The notes: a model not told the origin generated them from the letters alone. A DNA stretch of 64,000 bases from Rothia sp. (in: high G+C Gram-positive bacteria) (GCF_030540545.1 NZ_JAUNVZ010000005.1:124001-188000); one strand, 5' to 3'. Shown: positions 45,550 through 54,387, counted from the stretch's first letter. A program made the numbers and translations.

Positions 45550-45560
45550 TAGTTGTATAT

Positions 45561-45594
45561 AGTGCGCGGGGTGCGCTCGCGTGCCCCGCGCACT
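45561..45594 (+). terminator. Hairpin between tkt and tal
   Basis: AGTGCGCGGGG and CCCCGCGCACT form an 11-bp stem followed by ACTTCTTCCCC. The T content is low, so it may attenuate rather than stop transcription. Confidence 0.5.
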
Positions 45595-45632
45595 ACTTCT
45601 TCCCCTCACTCCCCTTTATTGAAAGATGAATC

Positions 45633-46739
45633 ATGACTGAATCTACTCAGGCTCTTTCCGACGCCGGTGTCTCCATCTGGCTCGATGACCTCTCCCGCGA
45701 CCGTCTGAACTCCGGCAATCTGCAGGAGTTGATCGACACCAAGAACGTGGTCGGCGTGACCACCAACCCCACCATCTTCGCCGGCGCGCTCACCAAGGGC
45801 ACCGCCTACGCCCAGCAGTTCGCTGAGCTTGCCGCAGCGGGCGCCTCCGCAGAAGAGGCTGTTTTCGCGGCAACCACCGACGATGTGCGCGCAGCCTGCG
45901 ATGTTTTCGCACCCGTATACCGAGCATCTAAGGGCTACGACGGTCCCGTGTCCATTGAGGTGGACCCCCGCCTGGCGCGTGACGCTGCAGGCACTGCCAC
46001 GATGGCGAAGGAACTCTACGAGCGCGTGGGTCGCGAAAACGTCATGATTAAGATCCCCGCAACCGTTGAGGGTCTGCAGCCCATTGCTGAGACTCTCGCC
46101 GAGGGTATTAGCGTGAACGTGACCTTGATCTTCTCCCTGACCCGCTACCGCGAGGTTATTAACGCCTACATGCTGGGTCTGGAGCAGGCGCTGGCAGCCG
46201 GTAAGGACCTGTCCACCATTCACTCTGTGGCGTCCTTCTTCGTTTCCCGCGTGGATACCGAAATTGATGCTCGCCTGGAGCAGATTGGCACCGAGGAGGC
46301 GCTGGCTCTGCGCTCCGCGTCCGGCCTGGCAAACGCTCGCCTGGCATACCAGGTCTTTGAGGAGCTGTTCACTTCCGAGCGTTGGAAGCGCCTGGCAGCG
46401 CACGGCGCGAATGTTCAGCGCCCGCTGTGGGCATCCACCGGTGTGAAGAACCCCGAGCTGCCCGACACTCTGTACGTGACCGGTCTGGCTGCCCGCCACT
46501 GCGTGAACACCATGCCCGAGGCAACCCTGGATGCCCTGGCTGATCACGGTGTGGTCACCGGCGATACCATTACCTCCACTTTCGCCGAGTCCAATGAGAT
46601 TCTGGACGCCGTGGAGCGTGCCGGTGTGTCCTACACCGAGGTGGTTGAGAAGCTGGAAACCGAGGGTTTGGCGAAGTTCGACGCCTCCTGGGAGGAGCTG
46701 CTGGACTCTGTTCGTTCCGTGCTGGAGAGCTCCCGCTAA
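45633..46739 (+). CDS. tal: Transaldolase
   Basis: 368 residues, actinobacterial long type. [31 protein letters not shown] and the Schiff-base Lys in [14 protein letters not shown] are visible. Moves a dihydroxyacetone unit in the pentose-phosphate pathway. GAAAGATG precedes ATG at 45633. Separated from zwf by a strong inverted repeat. Confidence 0.97.
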   Translation: MTESTQALSDAGVSIWLDDLSRDRLNSGNLQELIDTKNVVGVTTNPTIFAGALTKGTAYAQQFAELAAAGASAEEAVFAATTDDVRAACDVFAPVYRASKGYDGPVSIEVDPRLARDAAGTATMAKELYERVGRENVMIKIPATVEGLQPIAETLAEGISVNVTLIFSLTRYREVINAYMLGLEQALAAGKDLSTIHSVASFFVSRVDTEIDARLEQIGTEEALALRSASGLANARLAYQVFEELFTSERWKRLAAHGANVQRPLWASTGVKNPELPDTLYVTGLAARHCVNTMPEATLDALADHGVVTGDTITSTFAESNEILDAVERAGVSYTEVVEKLETEGLAKFDASWEELLDSVRSVLESSR

Positions 46740-46759
46740 TTGATTCAATCAGTCGCTAA

Positions 46760-46847
46760 CCCGGCGGGTGCGCACATAGTTGAGACTCTCTTCAAGCATG
46801 GGTTGAACTGACCTTTTGCTTAGCTCACACTGTGCGCACCCGCCGGG
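46760..46847. repeat. 17-bp perfect inverted repeat between tal and zwf
   Basis: CCCGGCGGGTGCGCACA (46760-46776) and TGTGCGCACCCGCCGGG (46831-46847) enclose 54 bases that contain a smaller TTCAA/TTGAA stem. There is no T run. It could end tal transcription, insulate zwf, or be part of a small RNA. Confidence 0.7.
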
Positions 46848-46878
46848 CGGTGGCTATCGCCCGTACCGGTGAAAACGG

Positions 46879-46884
46879 TACAAT
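46879..46884 (+). promoter_or_regulatory. Possible -10 box of zwf
   Basis: TACAAT 47 bases before the zwf start; no clear -35 is seen. Confidence 0.35.
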
Positions 46885-46930
46885 GGGTAAACACATTGCA
46901 CTCCGCTGTAGGGTAACCAAAGGATACACA

Positions 46931-48469
46931 TTGACTAATGATCACGAAGCGAATCCGCTCCGGGATTCGCGCGATCGTCGCTTGAACCGCATCGCGGGCC
47001 CTAGCGCCCTGGTGTTTTTCGGCGTGACGGGCGATCTTGCTAAGAAAAAGCTGCTTCCGGCAGTGTACGATTTGATGAACCGCGGTCTGCTCCCGCCCAG
47101 CTTCGGCCTGGTGGGTTTCGGTCGTCGCGAATGGAGCGACGACGATTTCCGCGCCTATGTGCGTGAGTCCGTTCAGGCACACGCCCGCACCCCCTTTAAT
47201 GAGGAAGTGTGGAGCCAGTTCGCTCAGGGCATGCGTTTTGTGGTCGGCGCCTTTGATGACGATGCCGCCTACGACCAGCTCAAGGCAACCCTGGCTGAAC
47301 TGGACGAGCGTGGCGCCCAGCATAACCACGCATTCTACCTCTCTATCCCCCCGAAGGCTTTTGAGCAGGTGCTCTCTAAGCTTGCCGAGCACAACCTTGC
47401 TTCCCGCAATGAGGATGCGCACCTGGGTTGGCGCCGCGTGGTCATTGAGAAGCCTTTCGGTCATAACCTGGAGTCCGCTCGCGAGCTGAACTCCATTGTG
47501 GAGAAGGTCTTCCCCTCGGATGCTGTCTTCCGCATTGACCACTACCTGGGTAAGGAAACCGTTCAGAATATCCTGGCGATGCGTTTCTCCAACCAGATGT
47601 TCGAGCCGCTGTGGAACGCTAATTATGTGGACCACGTGCAGATCACCATGGCTGAGGATATCGGCATTGGTTCCCGCGCCGGCTACTATGACGGTGTGGG
47701 CGCGGCACGCGATGTGATTCAGAATCACCTGCTGCAGCTGCTGGCACTGACCGCCATGGAAGAGCCGCTCAGCCTGGACTCCAAGCACCTGCGTGAAGAA
47801 AAGGCGAAGGTTCTGGAGGCTGTGCGCATTAAGAACCTGCAGGAGTCTTTCGCTCTGGGTCAGTACGCCGCCGGTTACCAGGGTGGCGAGCATGTGAACG
47901 GGTTCTTTGATGAAAAGGATATCCCGGCTGATTCTCGCACCGAGACCTTCGCAGCCCTGAAGCTCTTTATTGACAACCGCCGCTGGGATGGTGTGCCCTT
48001 CTACCTGCGCGCCGGTAAGCGCCTGGGTCGCCGCGTGACGGAGATTGCGGTGGTCTTTAAGAAGTCTTCGGATCGTCTTTTCGGTCGCGATGAGGGCGAT
48101 ACCGCACACCAGAACGCCATTGTGATTCGCGTGCAGCCCGATGAGGGTATGACTATTCGTTTCGCAGCGAAGGTTCCCGGCACCCAGATGGAAATCCGCG
48201 ATGTGAATATGGACTTCGGTTACGGTCATTCCTTCACCGAGGAATCCCCCGAAGCCTATGAGCGTCTGATTCTGGATGTTCTGCTGGGCGAGCCGCCACT
48301 CTTCCCGCGCCATGAGGAAGTTGAGCTTTCCTGGAAGATCCTGGATCCCTTCGAAGAGTACTGGGAAGAGAACACCATTAAGCCTGAGCCTTACGAATCC
48401 GGTTCGTGGGGCCCGCGCTCGGCGCATGAAATGCTTGAGCGTGATGATCGTGCCTGGAGGCGCCCGTGA
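46931..48469 (+). CDS. zwf: Glucose-6-phosphate 1-dehydrogenase
   Basis: 512 residues. NADP-binding FGVTGDLAKKKLLPAVYDL and the catalytic RIDHYLGKETVQN are present. First step of the oxidative pentose-phosphate pathway. The start is TTG at 46931 (AAAGGA, six-base spacing; MTNDHEANPLRDSRDRR), agreeing with family N-termini; the frame is open to 46832 but lacks a site there. Overlaps opcA by four bases. Confidence 0.96.
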   Translation: MTNDHEANPLRDSRDRRLNRIAGPSALVFFGVTGDLAKKKLLPAVYDLMNRGLLPPSFGLVGFGRREWSDDDFRAYVRESVQAHARTPFNEEVWSQFAQGMRFVVGAFDDDAAYDQLKATLAELDERGAQHNHAFYLSIPPKAFEQVLSKLAEHNLASRNEDAHLGWRRVVIEKPFGHNLESARELNSIVEKVFPSDAVFRIDHYLGKETVQNILAMRFSNQMFEPLWNANYVDHVQITMAEDIGIGSRAGYYDGVGAARDVIQNHLLQLLALTAMEEPLSLDSKHLREEKAKVLEAVRIKNLQESFALGQYAAGYQGGEHVNGFFDEKDIPADSRTETFAALKLFIDNRRWDGVPFYLRAGKRLGRRVTEIAVVFKKSSDRLFGRDEGDTAHQNAIVIRVQPDEGMTIRFAAKVPGTQMEIRDVNMDFGYGHSFTEESPEAYERLILDVLLGEPPLFPRHEEVELSWKILDPFEEYWEENTIKPEPYESGSWGPRSAHEMLERDDRAWRRP

Positions 48470-49452
48470 TTTCTCATCTGACCGAGACCAATGTTTCGGC
48501 GATTTCTAAGGAATTGTCGAACCTGCTGGCGCGCAATGGTAGCCTTTCCTCCGGTCGTGTGCTGACCCTGGTCGTACTGGCTGAAAAGGGTCACTCCCGC
48601 GAGGCTATTCGCGCGGCGATTCGTGCCTCTCATGAGCACCCGAGCCGTATTATTGTGCATATTTCGCATGATCCGCTCGACCCCGACCAGCTGGATGCTG
48701 AGATTCACGTTGGTGGCGAGGCGGGTGCCTCTGAGCTGATTATTCTGCGTGGCTGGGGTTCGGCTTCGACCCCCACCGAGGCGCTGATTTCGGGTCTGCT
48801 GCTGCCGGATTCGCCCATTGTGGTGTGGTGGCCGCATTCTGTGCCCGCCAATCCCTCCGAGGATTCTATTGGTCGTATTGCTCAGCGCCGTATTACTGAT
48901 TCGGCGCGCGCCTATGATCCGATGGCTGTTTTGGAGAAGCTGTCGGGTATGTACCGTCAGGGTGATACCGATTTGGCGTGGACTCGCCTGACCCTGTGGC
49001 GTACTCAGTTGGCGGCTCTGTTGGAGCAGGTCCCCTACTCCCCCGTGACTCGTGTTACGGTGTGGGGTTCGGATAAGTCTCCCTCCGTGGTGCTGCTGGG
49101 CGCATGGCTCGGCTGGAAGCTCGGCGTGGAAACCCACCTGGCAACCGACGGCGCCGACGAACGCGGCCTGTACCGCGTCGCCATTGAGCGTGAAGACGGC
49201 AAGCTGATCATGTTCCGCCCCGGCAAGAGCCTGGCGGTCATCCAGACCCCCTACGGCCCCGAACAGCAGATCGCGCTACCCGTGCGCTCCCTGGCGGATT
49301 GCATCTCCGAAGAGCTGCGCCGCCTGGATGCAGACGACACCTACGGCGATGTGCTCAAGCAGGCGTTGCCTCACGTGAAGTTCGTGACCGACACCTGCGA
49401 ACCCGAAGCCGGCTTGGATCCTAACTCCTTCCCGGAGGTCTACGATGCCTAA
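48466..49452 (+). CDS. opcA: Glucose-6-phosphate dehydrogenase assembly protein OpcA
   Basis: 328 residues. LVVLAEKGHSREAIRAAIRA, GGEAGASELIILRGWG and LLLPDSPIVVWWPHSVPANP are the OpcA signatures. Needed for activity or redox control of the G6PD encoded just upstream in cyanobacteria and actinobacteria. ATG/GTG overlap with zwf (four bases) and with pgl (eight bases) shows tight co-translation. Confidence 0.94.
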   Translation: MISHLTETNVSAISKELSNLLARNGSLSSGRVLTLVVLAEKGHSREAIRAAIRASHEHPSRIIVHISHDPLDPDQLDAEIHVGGEAGASELIILRGWGSASTPTEALISGLLLPDSPIVVWWPHSVPANPSEDSIGRIAQRRITDSARAYDPMAVLEKLSGMYRQGDTDLAWTRLTLWRTQLAALLEQVPYSPVTRVTVWGSDKSPSVVLLGAWLGWKLGVETHLATDGADERGLYRVAIEREDGKLIMFRPGKSLAVIQTPYGPEQQIALPVRSLADCISEELRRLDADDTYGDVLKQALPHVKFVTDTCEPEAGLDPNSFPEVYDA

Positions 49453-50527
49453 AATCTCCAATATTGGCGATATTAAGCCTGTACTGGTTGCGCACGAAAG
49501 CCGCGAATCCCTCGCGGTAGATGCCGTCACCCATATTCTCGACGCCATTGAAGAGGCACTTCAGAAGCGTGAAATTGCGCATGTGTCCCTGACCGGCGGC
49601 ACCATGGGTGTAGCAACTCTGGCAGCGTGGGGTGCCTCTGAGCGTGTGCCCTCGATTGACTGGTCGCGTGTGCACTTCTGGTTCTCCGATGAGCGTTTCG
49701 TGCCCGAGCGCAGCGAAGAGCGCAACGACGGCCAGGCGATTGAGGCTCTGCTGGTGCACCTGCTGGACTACGGCATGCCCGTCTCCAATGTGCACCGTAT
49801 GGGCCCGGCGGATCATTTCCCCTCCGTTGCCGATGCCGCCGAGCACTACGCCTACGAGATGCGTAACTTTGCCGGTGAAGCACCCGAGCGTCGCGTGCAG
49901 ATCCCCGAGGGTGTCTCCGAGCTGCCTCTGGCTGGTGGTCACGGTCGTGCCGATAAGCTGAAGGATGTCACTGCCGCTGATATTGAGCCTCTTGCTCCTG
50001 CAGCCGGCGGTTGCGGTTGCGGCGGCGGAGGCTGCGGTGGCGGTGCTCCCGAGACCGAGGCTGAAGCTGGCGGCTGCGGCGGTGGCGGATGTGGCTGCGG
50101 TTCCGGTGGTTGCGGAGGCGACGGCCCCGCCGAATGGCCCGCACCCTACTTCGACGTGACCCTGCTGGGCATGGGCCCTGACGGTCATATTGCCTCCCTG
50201 TTCCCCGGTCGCCGTCAGGTGCTGCTCGGTACCGGTCTGCCCGAAGACCCGGTGGACGGTGGCATGGCGGTCACCTGCATGATTACCGACTCGCCTAAGC
50301 CCCCGGCTGAGCGTGTCTCGGTGACCCTGCCGATTGTGAATAATTCGCGCCGAATCTTCTTCCTGATCACCGGCGCTGATAAGCAGGACGCAACGACTCG
50401 CCTGCTTGCCGGTGCTGAGCTGGACTCCGAGGCTATTGATGCTTCGGTGATTCTGGAGACTCCGGCGGCAGGTGCACGAGGAGATATTGAGACTCTGATT
50501 TTCGCAACGACTGAGTCTTTGGCATAG
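49445..50527 (+). CDS. pgl: 6-phosphogluconolactonase with Cys/Gly-rich insert
   Basis: 360 residues, about 100 longer than usual. The normal fold is visible at both ends: SLTGGTMG (residues 48-55), HFWFSDERFVP (77-87), LLGMGPDGHIASLFPG (240-255). It hydrolyses 6-phosphogluconolactone. Between residues 145 and 230 there is an insertion whose core (187-226) is GGCGCGGGGCGGG, an acidic spacer, and GGCGGGGCGCGSGGCGG: seven cysteines in about 34 residues. It could bind metal or a Fe-S cluster or be a flexible tether; nothing in the family explains it. It is in frame, with normal GC-rich codons. Confidence 0.92.
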   Translation: MPKISNIGDIKPVLVAHESRESLAVDAVTHILDAIEEALQKREIAHVSLTGGTMGVATLAAWGASERVPSIDWSRVHFWFSDERFVPERSEERNDGQAIEALLVHLLDYGMPVSNVHRMGPADHFPSVADAAEHYAYEMRNFAGEAPERRVQIPEGVSELPLAGGHGRADKLKDVTAADIEPLAPAAGGCGCGGGGCGGGAPETEAEAGGCGGGGCGCGSGGCGGDGPAEWPAPYFDVTLLGMGPDGHIASLFPGRRQVLLGTGLPEDPVDGGMAVTCMITDSPKPPAERVSVTLPIVNNSRRIFFLITGADKQDATTRLLAGAELDSEAIDASVILETPAAGARGDIETLIFATTESLA

Positions 50528-50587
50528 GCCTGTACCTGCGTTTGCGCGTTGGGATGCGAGCGCAGAGAGCCCGCACATCAAACGCCA

Positions 50588-50638
50588 AGCCCCGCACTGT
50601 CTAATACCCTCATCTGAGGTATTAGATGGTGCGGGGTT
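50588..50638 (+). terminator. Terminator after pgl
   Basis: AGCCCCGCAC-x-GTCTAATACC and GGTATTAGAT-x-GTGCGGGGTT pair over about 20 positions with one mismatch; TTGTGTC follows. Ends the pentose-phosphate run. Confidence 0.7.
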
Positions 50639-50820
50639 GTGTCATAAGCGGAAAGTACGTGAATTCCCGCACGAGGTAATACTCGTCAGACCCGGCAAAG
50701 CCTCTTCTTTTATATGTAATATTGTGAATTACACCGCACGACTATTGCTATGTGGTGTATGCTGAATATATATGCCCAGTGTCGGGTGCTGCCACCCGGC
50801 TATATCGCTAGGAGTGTGCT

Positions 50821-51717
50821 ATGTCTACCTATATCTCCGGTGCCACGCGCAAGCAGCGTGAGTACTTCCCGCCCGATTGGCACGGGCGTTTTACCCGCCC
50901 CGTGCCGGATGCGTTCATCCCCATTGAGGTGAACTCTTTCCCCCGTCTGGCTTCTGCAGAAATGCAGCAGGTTTTTGTGGATGAAAGCGCGGTAAATTTT
51001 AATGCGGATGCGCCTCAGCCTTTTATGTATGTTATGGCGGCTGTGCTGGCTGAGGGTCAGCGTGCGCATAGTCTGAACCAGGCTGTTCATTCGCTCAATC
51101 TTAAGGCGGTGCCTGAGAACCGCAATAAGAACACCTACCCTGAGCATGTTATGCACGCCTGTCCTTATGCTCAGCGTGCGGGTACGGATCAGGCGAAGCT
51201 GAAGAAGAGCATGATGCAGCGCATGCATCATCTCACCGCAAAGTATGCTCTACTCTGCCCTGTGGTGGTGTGGCTGGAGGACCCGGTGGAGCATTCTTTG
51301 CGCGTGGCTGAGGGTAAGTCTTTTGGGGATTATGAGCCCCCGCGAGATGAGTGTTTGGATACGCTGGGTGCCTTTTGCGCTCATGTTGCTCCGCTGCTTG
51401 AGAGCATGGAGTTTGATGAGCAGAATGAGAGCGCAAGTGCCCGTGATATTCGGGTACTTACGGAGCGTTATGAGCAGTGCCCGCAGTGTTTAATGCCGCG
51501 TTTTATGCACTGTCATACGGATGAGGATGAGCGTCTGTGCGCCGCGGATTTTGTGGCGTGGTCTGTGCAGCGTTTGCTCTGTTCCTTAGAGGATGAGGCG
51601 CATATGCTTGATGAGGATGTTCCTCTGCTTCTGGTGGATGCGCGTACTCAGCTGGTGTACCCTTCGGTGGCTGCGTTTATGGATGCGCACCGCATGTCGC
51701 ATCGTTTGGCGCACTAG
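50821..51717 (+). CDS. DUF3800-like protein
   Basis: 298 residues. VFVDESAVNFN near residue 50 and the C-terminal LCAADFVAWSVQRLL match the two conserved ends of DUF3800 (an RNase H-like fold seen near mobile and defence genes); the Cys-rich stretch YEQCPQCLMPRFMHCH could bind zinc. No catalytic role is established for the family. TAGGAGTGTGCT gives a good site before ATG at 50821. Codon use is less GC-biased than pgl just upstream. Assignment is tentative. Confidence 0.5.
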   Translation: MSTYISGATRKQREYFPPDWHGRFTRPVPDAFIPIEVNSFPRLASAEMQQVFVDESAVNFNADAPQPFMYVMAAVLAEGQRAHSLNQAVHSLNLKAVPENRNKNTYPEHVMHACPYAQRAGTDQAKLKKSMMQRMHHLTAKYALLCPVVVWLEDPVEHSLRVAEGKSFGDYEPPRDECLDTLGAFCAHVAPLLESMEFDEQNESASARDIRVLTERYEQCPQCLMPRFMHCHTDEDERLCAADFVAWSVQRLLCSLEDEAHMLDEDVPLLLVDARTQLVYPSVAAFMDAHRMSHRLAH

Positions 51718-51786
51718 TTTCTGCTCCGAGCACTAGGACTCAGCGCGCTATGTACGTACCCAGAATATGCTGACGGTTTTCTATAG

Positions 51787-51858
51787 GCTGTGAGCGTCGA
51801 TAGTGTCTATTGAGTCATGTATTGCATGATTCATTAAGCATTTTCTACGCTCACAGCC
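51787..51858. repeat. Long imperfect hairpin between convergent genes
   Basis: GGCTGTGAGCGT and ACGCTCACAGCC form a perfect 12-bp outer stem; inside, TGAGTCATG and CATGATTCA pair around TATTG. It lies between two facing genes and may terminate both, but lacks a T run at its foot. Confidence 0.55.
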
Positions 51859-51897
51859 CGTCACTCTACAGCATATAGCCGCAGACAATCCGCACAT

Positions 51898-52161
51898 CTA
51901 GATAATATTAATGCGTACCAGCCCATCAATATGGATACGCTGCGCCAGGCTACCGTCCCAGTCCACACGCAGATTGTGTTTACGGGCAATAGGTAACACA
52001 GTCTCTCGCATAAGTTCCAGGGTACGCTGCTCGTAGAGCGCGTCGAAGGCTTTCTGTTCTTCTTCGCTCAGCTTCCATTCTGCCAGTATTACCGGAACCT
52101 TATAGGCGTTCCATGCTGCCAACGCTTCAGGGCTGAGCATCTGTGCTTCTCGCTGTATCAT
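51898..52161 (-). CDS. Hypothetical protein, 87 residues
   Basis: A soluble, Glu/Leu-rich helical protein (LSPEALAAWNAYKVPVILAE, WKLSEEEQKAFDALYEQR) ending in a small beta segment (RVDWDGSLAQRIHIDGLVRI). AGAGGAG precedes ATG at 52161, which supports expression. I do not recognise the family. It faces the DUF3800-like gene and precedes no operon partner. Confidence 0.6.
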   Translation of the reverse strand: MIQREAQMLSPEALAAWNAYKVPVILAEWKLSEEEQKAFDALYEQRTLELMRETVLPIARKHNLRVDWDGSLAQRIHIDGLVRINII

Positions 52162-52289
52162 TTCTCTCCTCTATCGGTGGTAAATATTCAGTGGTTTGTG
52201 TCTGCTCATCGGTAATCTCATACCGGTGATTGCGTGATAGCGCCACTGTATTACCCCGCGTGGACAGTTTAAGCTACGTCGGTATGAGA

Positions 52290-52317
52290 AAACCCCGGCA
52301 CGTTTGTACCGGGGTTT
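52290..52317 (-). terminator. Terminator after secG
   Basis: AAACCCCGG and CCGGGGTTT with a ten-base loop; TTTTCTC follows on the minus strand, 20 bases past the secG stop. Confidence 0.75.
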
Positions 52318-52337
52318 CACAAGTTCAGGTTGTGATT

Positions 52338-52595
52338 CTATAGCACGAATTGGCCGTTGAATCGCAGGCACAGGCCGTAGGCAATGATCGCCAGTGCCCA
52401 AATAATAATCACGGTCACGGTCAGGCGCACAAGGTTCTTCGACGCCATACCGGAGGAGTTCAGCGAGGTGGTCATACCGCCACCAAACATATCGGACAGA
52501 CCGCCACCCTGGCTACGGTTCAGCAGAACCAGCAGAATCGCGATAACGCTGGTGATCACAATAATACCCAGCAGCACGTTCATAAGAGTATCCAC
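52338..52595 (-). CDS. secG: Preprotein translocase subunit SecG
   Basis: 85 residues with two membrane helices (LLGIIVITSVIAILLVLL and LVRLTVTVIIIWALAIIAY) joined by the Gly-rich SecG loop QGGGLSDMFGGGM. Part of the SecYEG protein-export channel. The GTG at 52595 has AAGGAG upstream. Its place after tpiA in the gap-pgk-tpiA-secG order is typical of actinobacteria; here one small gene and a long gap intervene. Confidence 0.93.
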   Translation of the reverse strand: MDTLMNVLLGIIVITSVIAILLVLLNRSQGGGLSDMFGGGMTTSLNSSGMASKNLVRLTVTVIIIWALAIIAYGLCLRFNGQFVL

Positions 52596-52691
52596 GGATG
52601 GCTCCTTGCTCGATTGACACTAACCCTACTACTTTACCGCATTAAGGCGAACCTGGCTATGTAACGCGCTCAGATTACGCTCTAAACTACC

Positions 52692-53195
52692 CTAGTTCGA
52701 GGCGCCGCGCTGACGCTCATGGTAGCGGCGCTGATATTCGCTCGGAGTCAGCTGGAAAGTATCGGGGCGGTCGCGCAGCACACGCTCGGCGGTCAGCTCA
52801 TCACCCTCGGTGTCAAAGGCACGCACATAGCCGCGCTCAATCAGGTAGTAGGTGTACTGCTGAGCACCCGCCCAATAGGCGCCGCCTTCTACATAGAAGC
52901 CCATATCGATCCAGTCGCGGAGCTTGAGCTGCGCGGGGATTTCCGGGCTGGAGGTGCGGCTAAAGATGAGATCCAGCACCGTGTCTTTACGTGCTTCGAA
53001 CGCCTGCTCCATGGCTTGTGCTTGGGCCTGCTGTGCCTGTGCGGCGGGGCTGTCGGCGCCCTTTTCCATGGGGCCGAATTCATCGTTGCCGCCGGGGGTT
53101 CCGAGCATGGGTCGGTTGACTTTGCGGGCGCGCCACCAGGTGTAGAAGACGATGCCTATGAGTGCCAGAAGTGCCAGGTTAATCAAGAAGCTCAT
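52692..53195 (-). CDS. Membrane-anchored protein of unknown function
   Basis: 167 residues: an N-terminal membrane helix (MSFLINLALLALIGIVFYTW) then a basic stop-transfer, a Gln/Ala-rich linker (AAQAQQAQAQAMEQAFEA) and a C-terminal domain with KLRDWIDMGFYVEGGAYWAG. The bulk probably lies in the cytoplasm. No family is recognised. TAGACT six bases before ATG at 53195, with no Shine-Dalgarno, suggests a leaderless message. It sits between tpiA and secG, which points to a conserved actinobacterial gene, but that is inference. Confidence 0.65.
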   Translation of the reverse strand: MSFLINLALLALIGIVFYTWWRARKVNRPMLGTPGGNDEFGPMEKGADSPAAQAQQAQAQAMEQAFEARKDTVLDLIFSRTSSPEIPAQLKLRDWIDMGFYVEGGAYWAGAQQYTYYLIERGYVRAFDTEGDELTAERVLRDRPDTFQLTPSEYQRRYHERQRGASN

Positions 53196-53201
53196 GGTTT
53201 T

Positions 53202-53207
53202 AGTCTA
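53202..53207 (-). promoter_or_regulatory. -10 box of the leaderless membrane-protein gene
   Basis: TAGACT on the minus strand, six bases (AAAACC) before ATG at 53195. Confidence 0.5.
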
Positions 53208-53248
53208 CCCAGGCGAACTGAAGACTAAAAGTGGCTTTGCGCTCAGCT

Positions 53249-53346
53249 AAGTTCAGGCAGGCACATTCGGACGGCTACATTTGGGCAGCTATATTTGGGC
53301 AAGTATATTCAGTCAGTCGCGTTTGTCCAGACAAAGTTCAAGCAGC
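53249..53346. repeat. Degenerate short tandem repeats
   Basis: A 15-base unit recurs with drift: GGCTACATTTGGGCA (53273), GCTATATTTGGGCAA (53288), GTATATTCAGTCAGT (53303). The flanks share AAGTTCA-R-GCAG (53249 and 53335). No gene is present. Confidence 0.5.
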
Positions 53347-53450
53347 CACACTTCAAGCAACACAGCTCGTTTAGCTCGAGCCTTACTCCCCCGCTCCTTT
53401 ACACTCTCAACTCACCACGCACCCGCGTAGTTCGCACTTCCCGACTTTAA

Positions 53451-53492
53451 CCTAATTCGACCCGCCGCTTCTATGCGACGGGTCGAATCAGG
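53451..53492 (+). promoter_or_regulatory. Hairpin directly above a Shine-Dalgarno
   Basis: CCTAATTCGACCCG (53451-53464) pairs with CGGGTCGAATCAGG (53479-53492, one G-U). The next base begins AAAGGAGG. It may gate translation of the mini-ORF that follows. Confidence 0.45.
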
Positions 53493-53505
53493 AAAGGAGG
53501 ATGAG

Positions 53506-53556
53506 ATGAATCTCTTGCTCGGGATTGCAGCCATTGGAGAAAACTGCTCCCGATAG
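53506..53556 (+). CDS. Possible 16-residue mini-ORF
   Basis: ATG at 53506 follows AAAGGAGG with five-base spacing, the strongest Shine-Dalgarno in the window. The peptide is MNLLLGIAAIGENCSR. No terminator or larger gene follows on the plus strand before the facing tpiA. It may encode a very short hydrophobic peptide or a leader; it may also be chance. Confidence 0.3.
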   Translation: MNLLLGIAAIGENCSR

Positions 53557-53610
53557 TTTTAACTATACTCCCCCACTATTTATGTATGCAAGCACACAGC
53601 CTAGACTATA

Positions 53611-54387
53611 TTAGGCGTCAAAACGAGCGATAGCTGCGAACTCGTCAGCAATCAGGGATGCACCGCCAACCAGCACGCCGTCCACATCGTCCTTAGCCAT
53701 AATGGAGGGAGCGGAGGAGGACTTGACAGAACCACCGTAGAGCACGCGTACCTTCTCAGCAATATCTGCGGAGTACAGCTTAGCGATCTCGGCGCGGATA
53801 GCTGCGGACATTTCCTGTGCGTCCTCAGCGGTTGCAACCTTACCGGTACCAATAGCCCAGACCGGCTCGTATGCGATGACCAGGGTCTCAGCCTGCTCAG
53901 CGCTCAGGCCCTCGATGGAACCGCGCAGCTGCTCGAGGGTGAACTCAACGTGGGTGCCTGCCTCGCGAATTTCCAGCGCCTCGCCCACGCACAGCACGGG
54001 GGTCAGCTCGTACTTGTAGGCTGCCTGCACCTTAGCTGCGCAGACTTCGTTGCTCTCGCCGTGGTATTCGCGACGCTCGGAGTGGCCAACCAGCACGTAC
54101 TTAGCGCCCAGCTTCTGCAGGAATGCGCCGGAGATTTCGCCGGTGTATGCGCCGGAGTCGTGTACGGACAGGTCCTGACCGCCGTATGCGATGTCCAGCT
54201 TGTCGCCCTCGATCAGGGTCTGCACAGAGCGGATGTCAGTGAAGGGAGGGAAGACAGCAACTTCGGTTGCCTTGAAGTCAAAGTTAGCGTCGTCCAGGGT
54301 CCAGGCGAGCTTCTGCACCAGGGTCACAGCCTCGGTGTGGTTCAGGTTCATCTTCCAGTTACCGGCAATCAGCGGCTTACGCGACAT
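53611..54387 (-). CDS. tpiA: Triosephosphate isomerase
   Basis: 258 residues. NWKMNLN near the start (active-site Lys), VGHSERREY (His) and [11 protein letters not shown] (catalytic Glu) are in place. Interconverts dihydroxyacetone phosphate and glyceraldehyde 3-phosphate. AGGAGCGAACA precedes ATG at 54387. Third of the gap-pgk-tpiA set but each gene has its own spacing of over 200 bases, with terminators after gap and pgk. Confidence 0.98.
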   Translation of the reverse strand: MSRKPLIAGNWKMNLNHTEAVTLVQKLAWTLDDANFDFKATEVAVFPPFTDIRSVQTLIEGDKLDIAYGGQDLSVHDSGAYTGEISGAFLQKLGAKYVLVGHSERREYHGESNEVCAAKVQAAYKYELTPVLCVGEALEIREAGTHVEFTLEQLRGSIEGLSAEQAETLVIAYEPVWAIGTGKVATAEDAQEMSAAIRAEIAKLYSADIAEKVRVLYGGSVKSSSAPSIMAKDDVDGVLVGGASLIADEFAAIARFDA

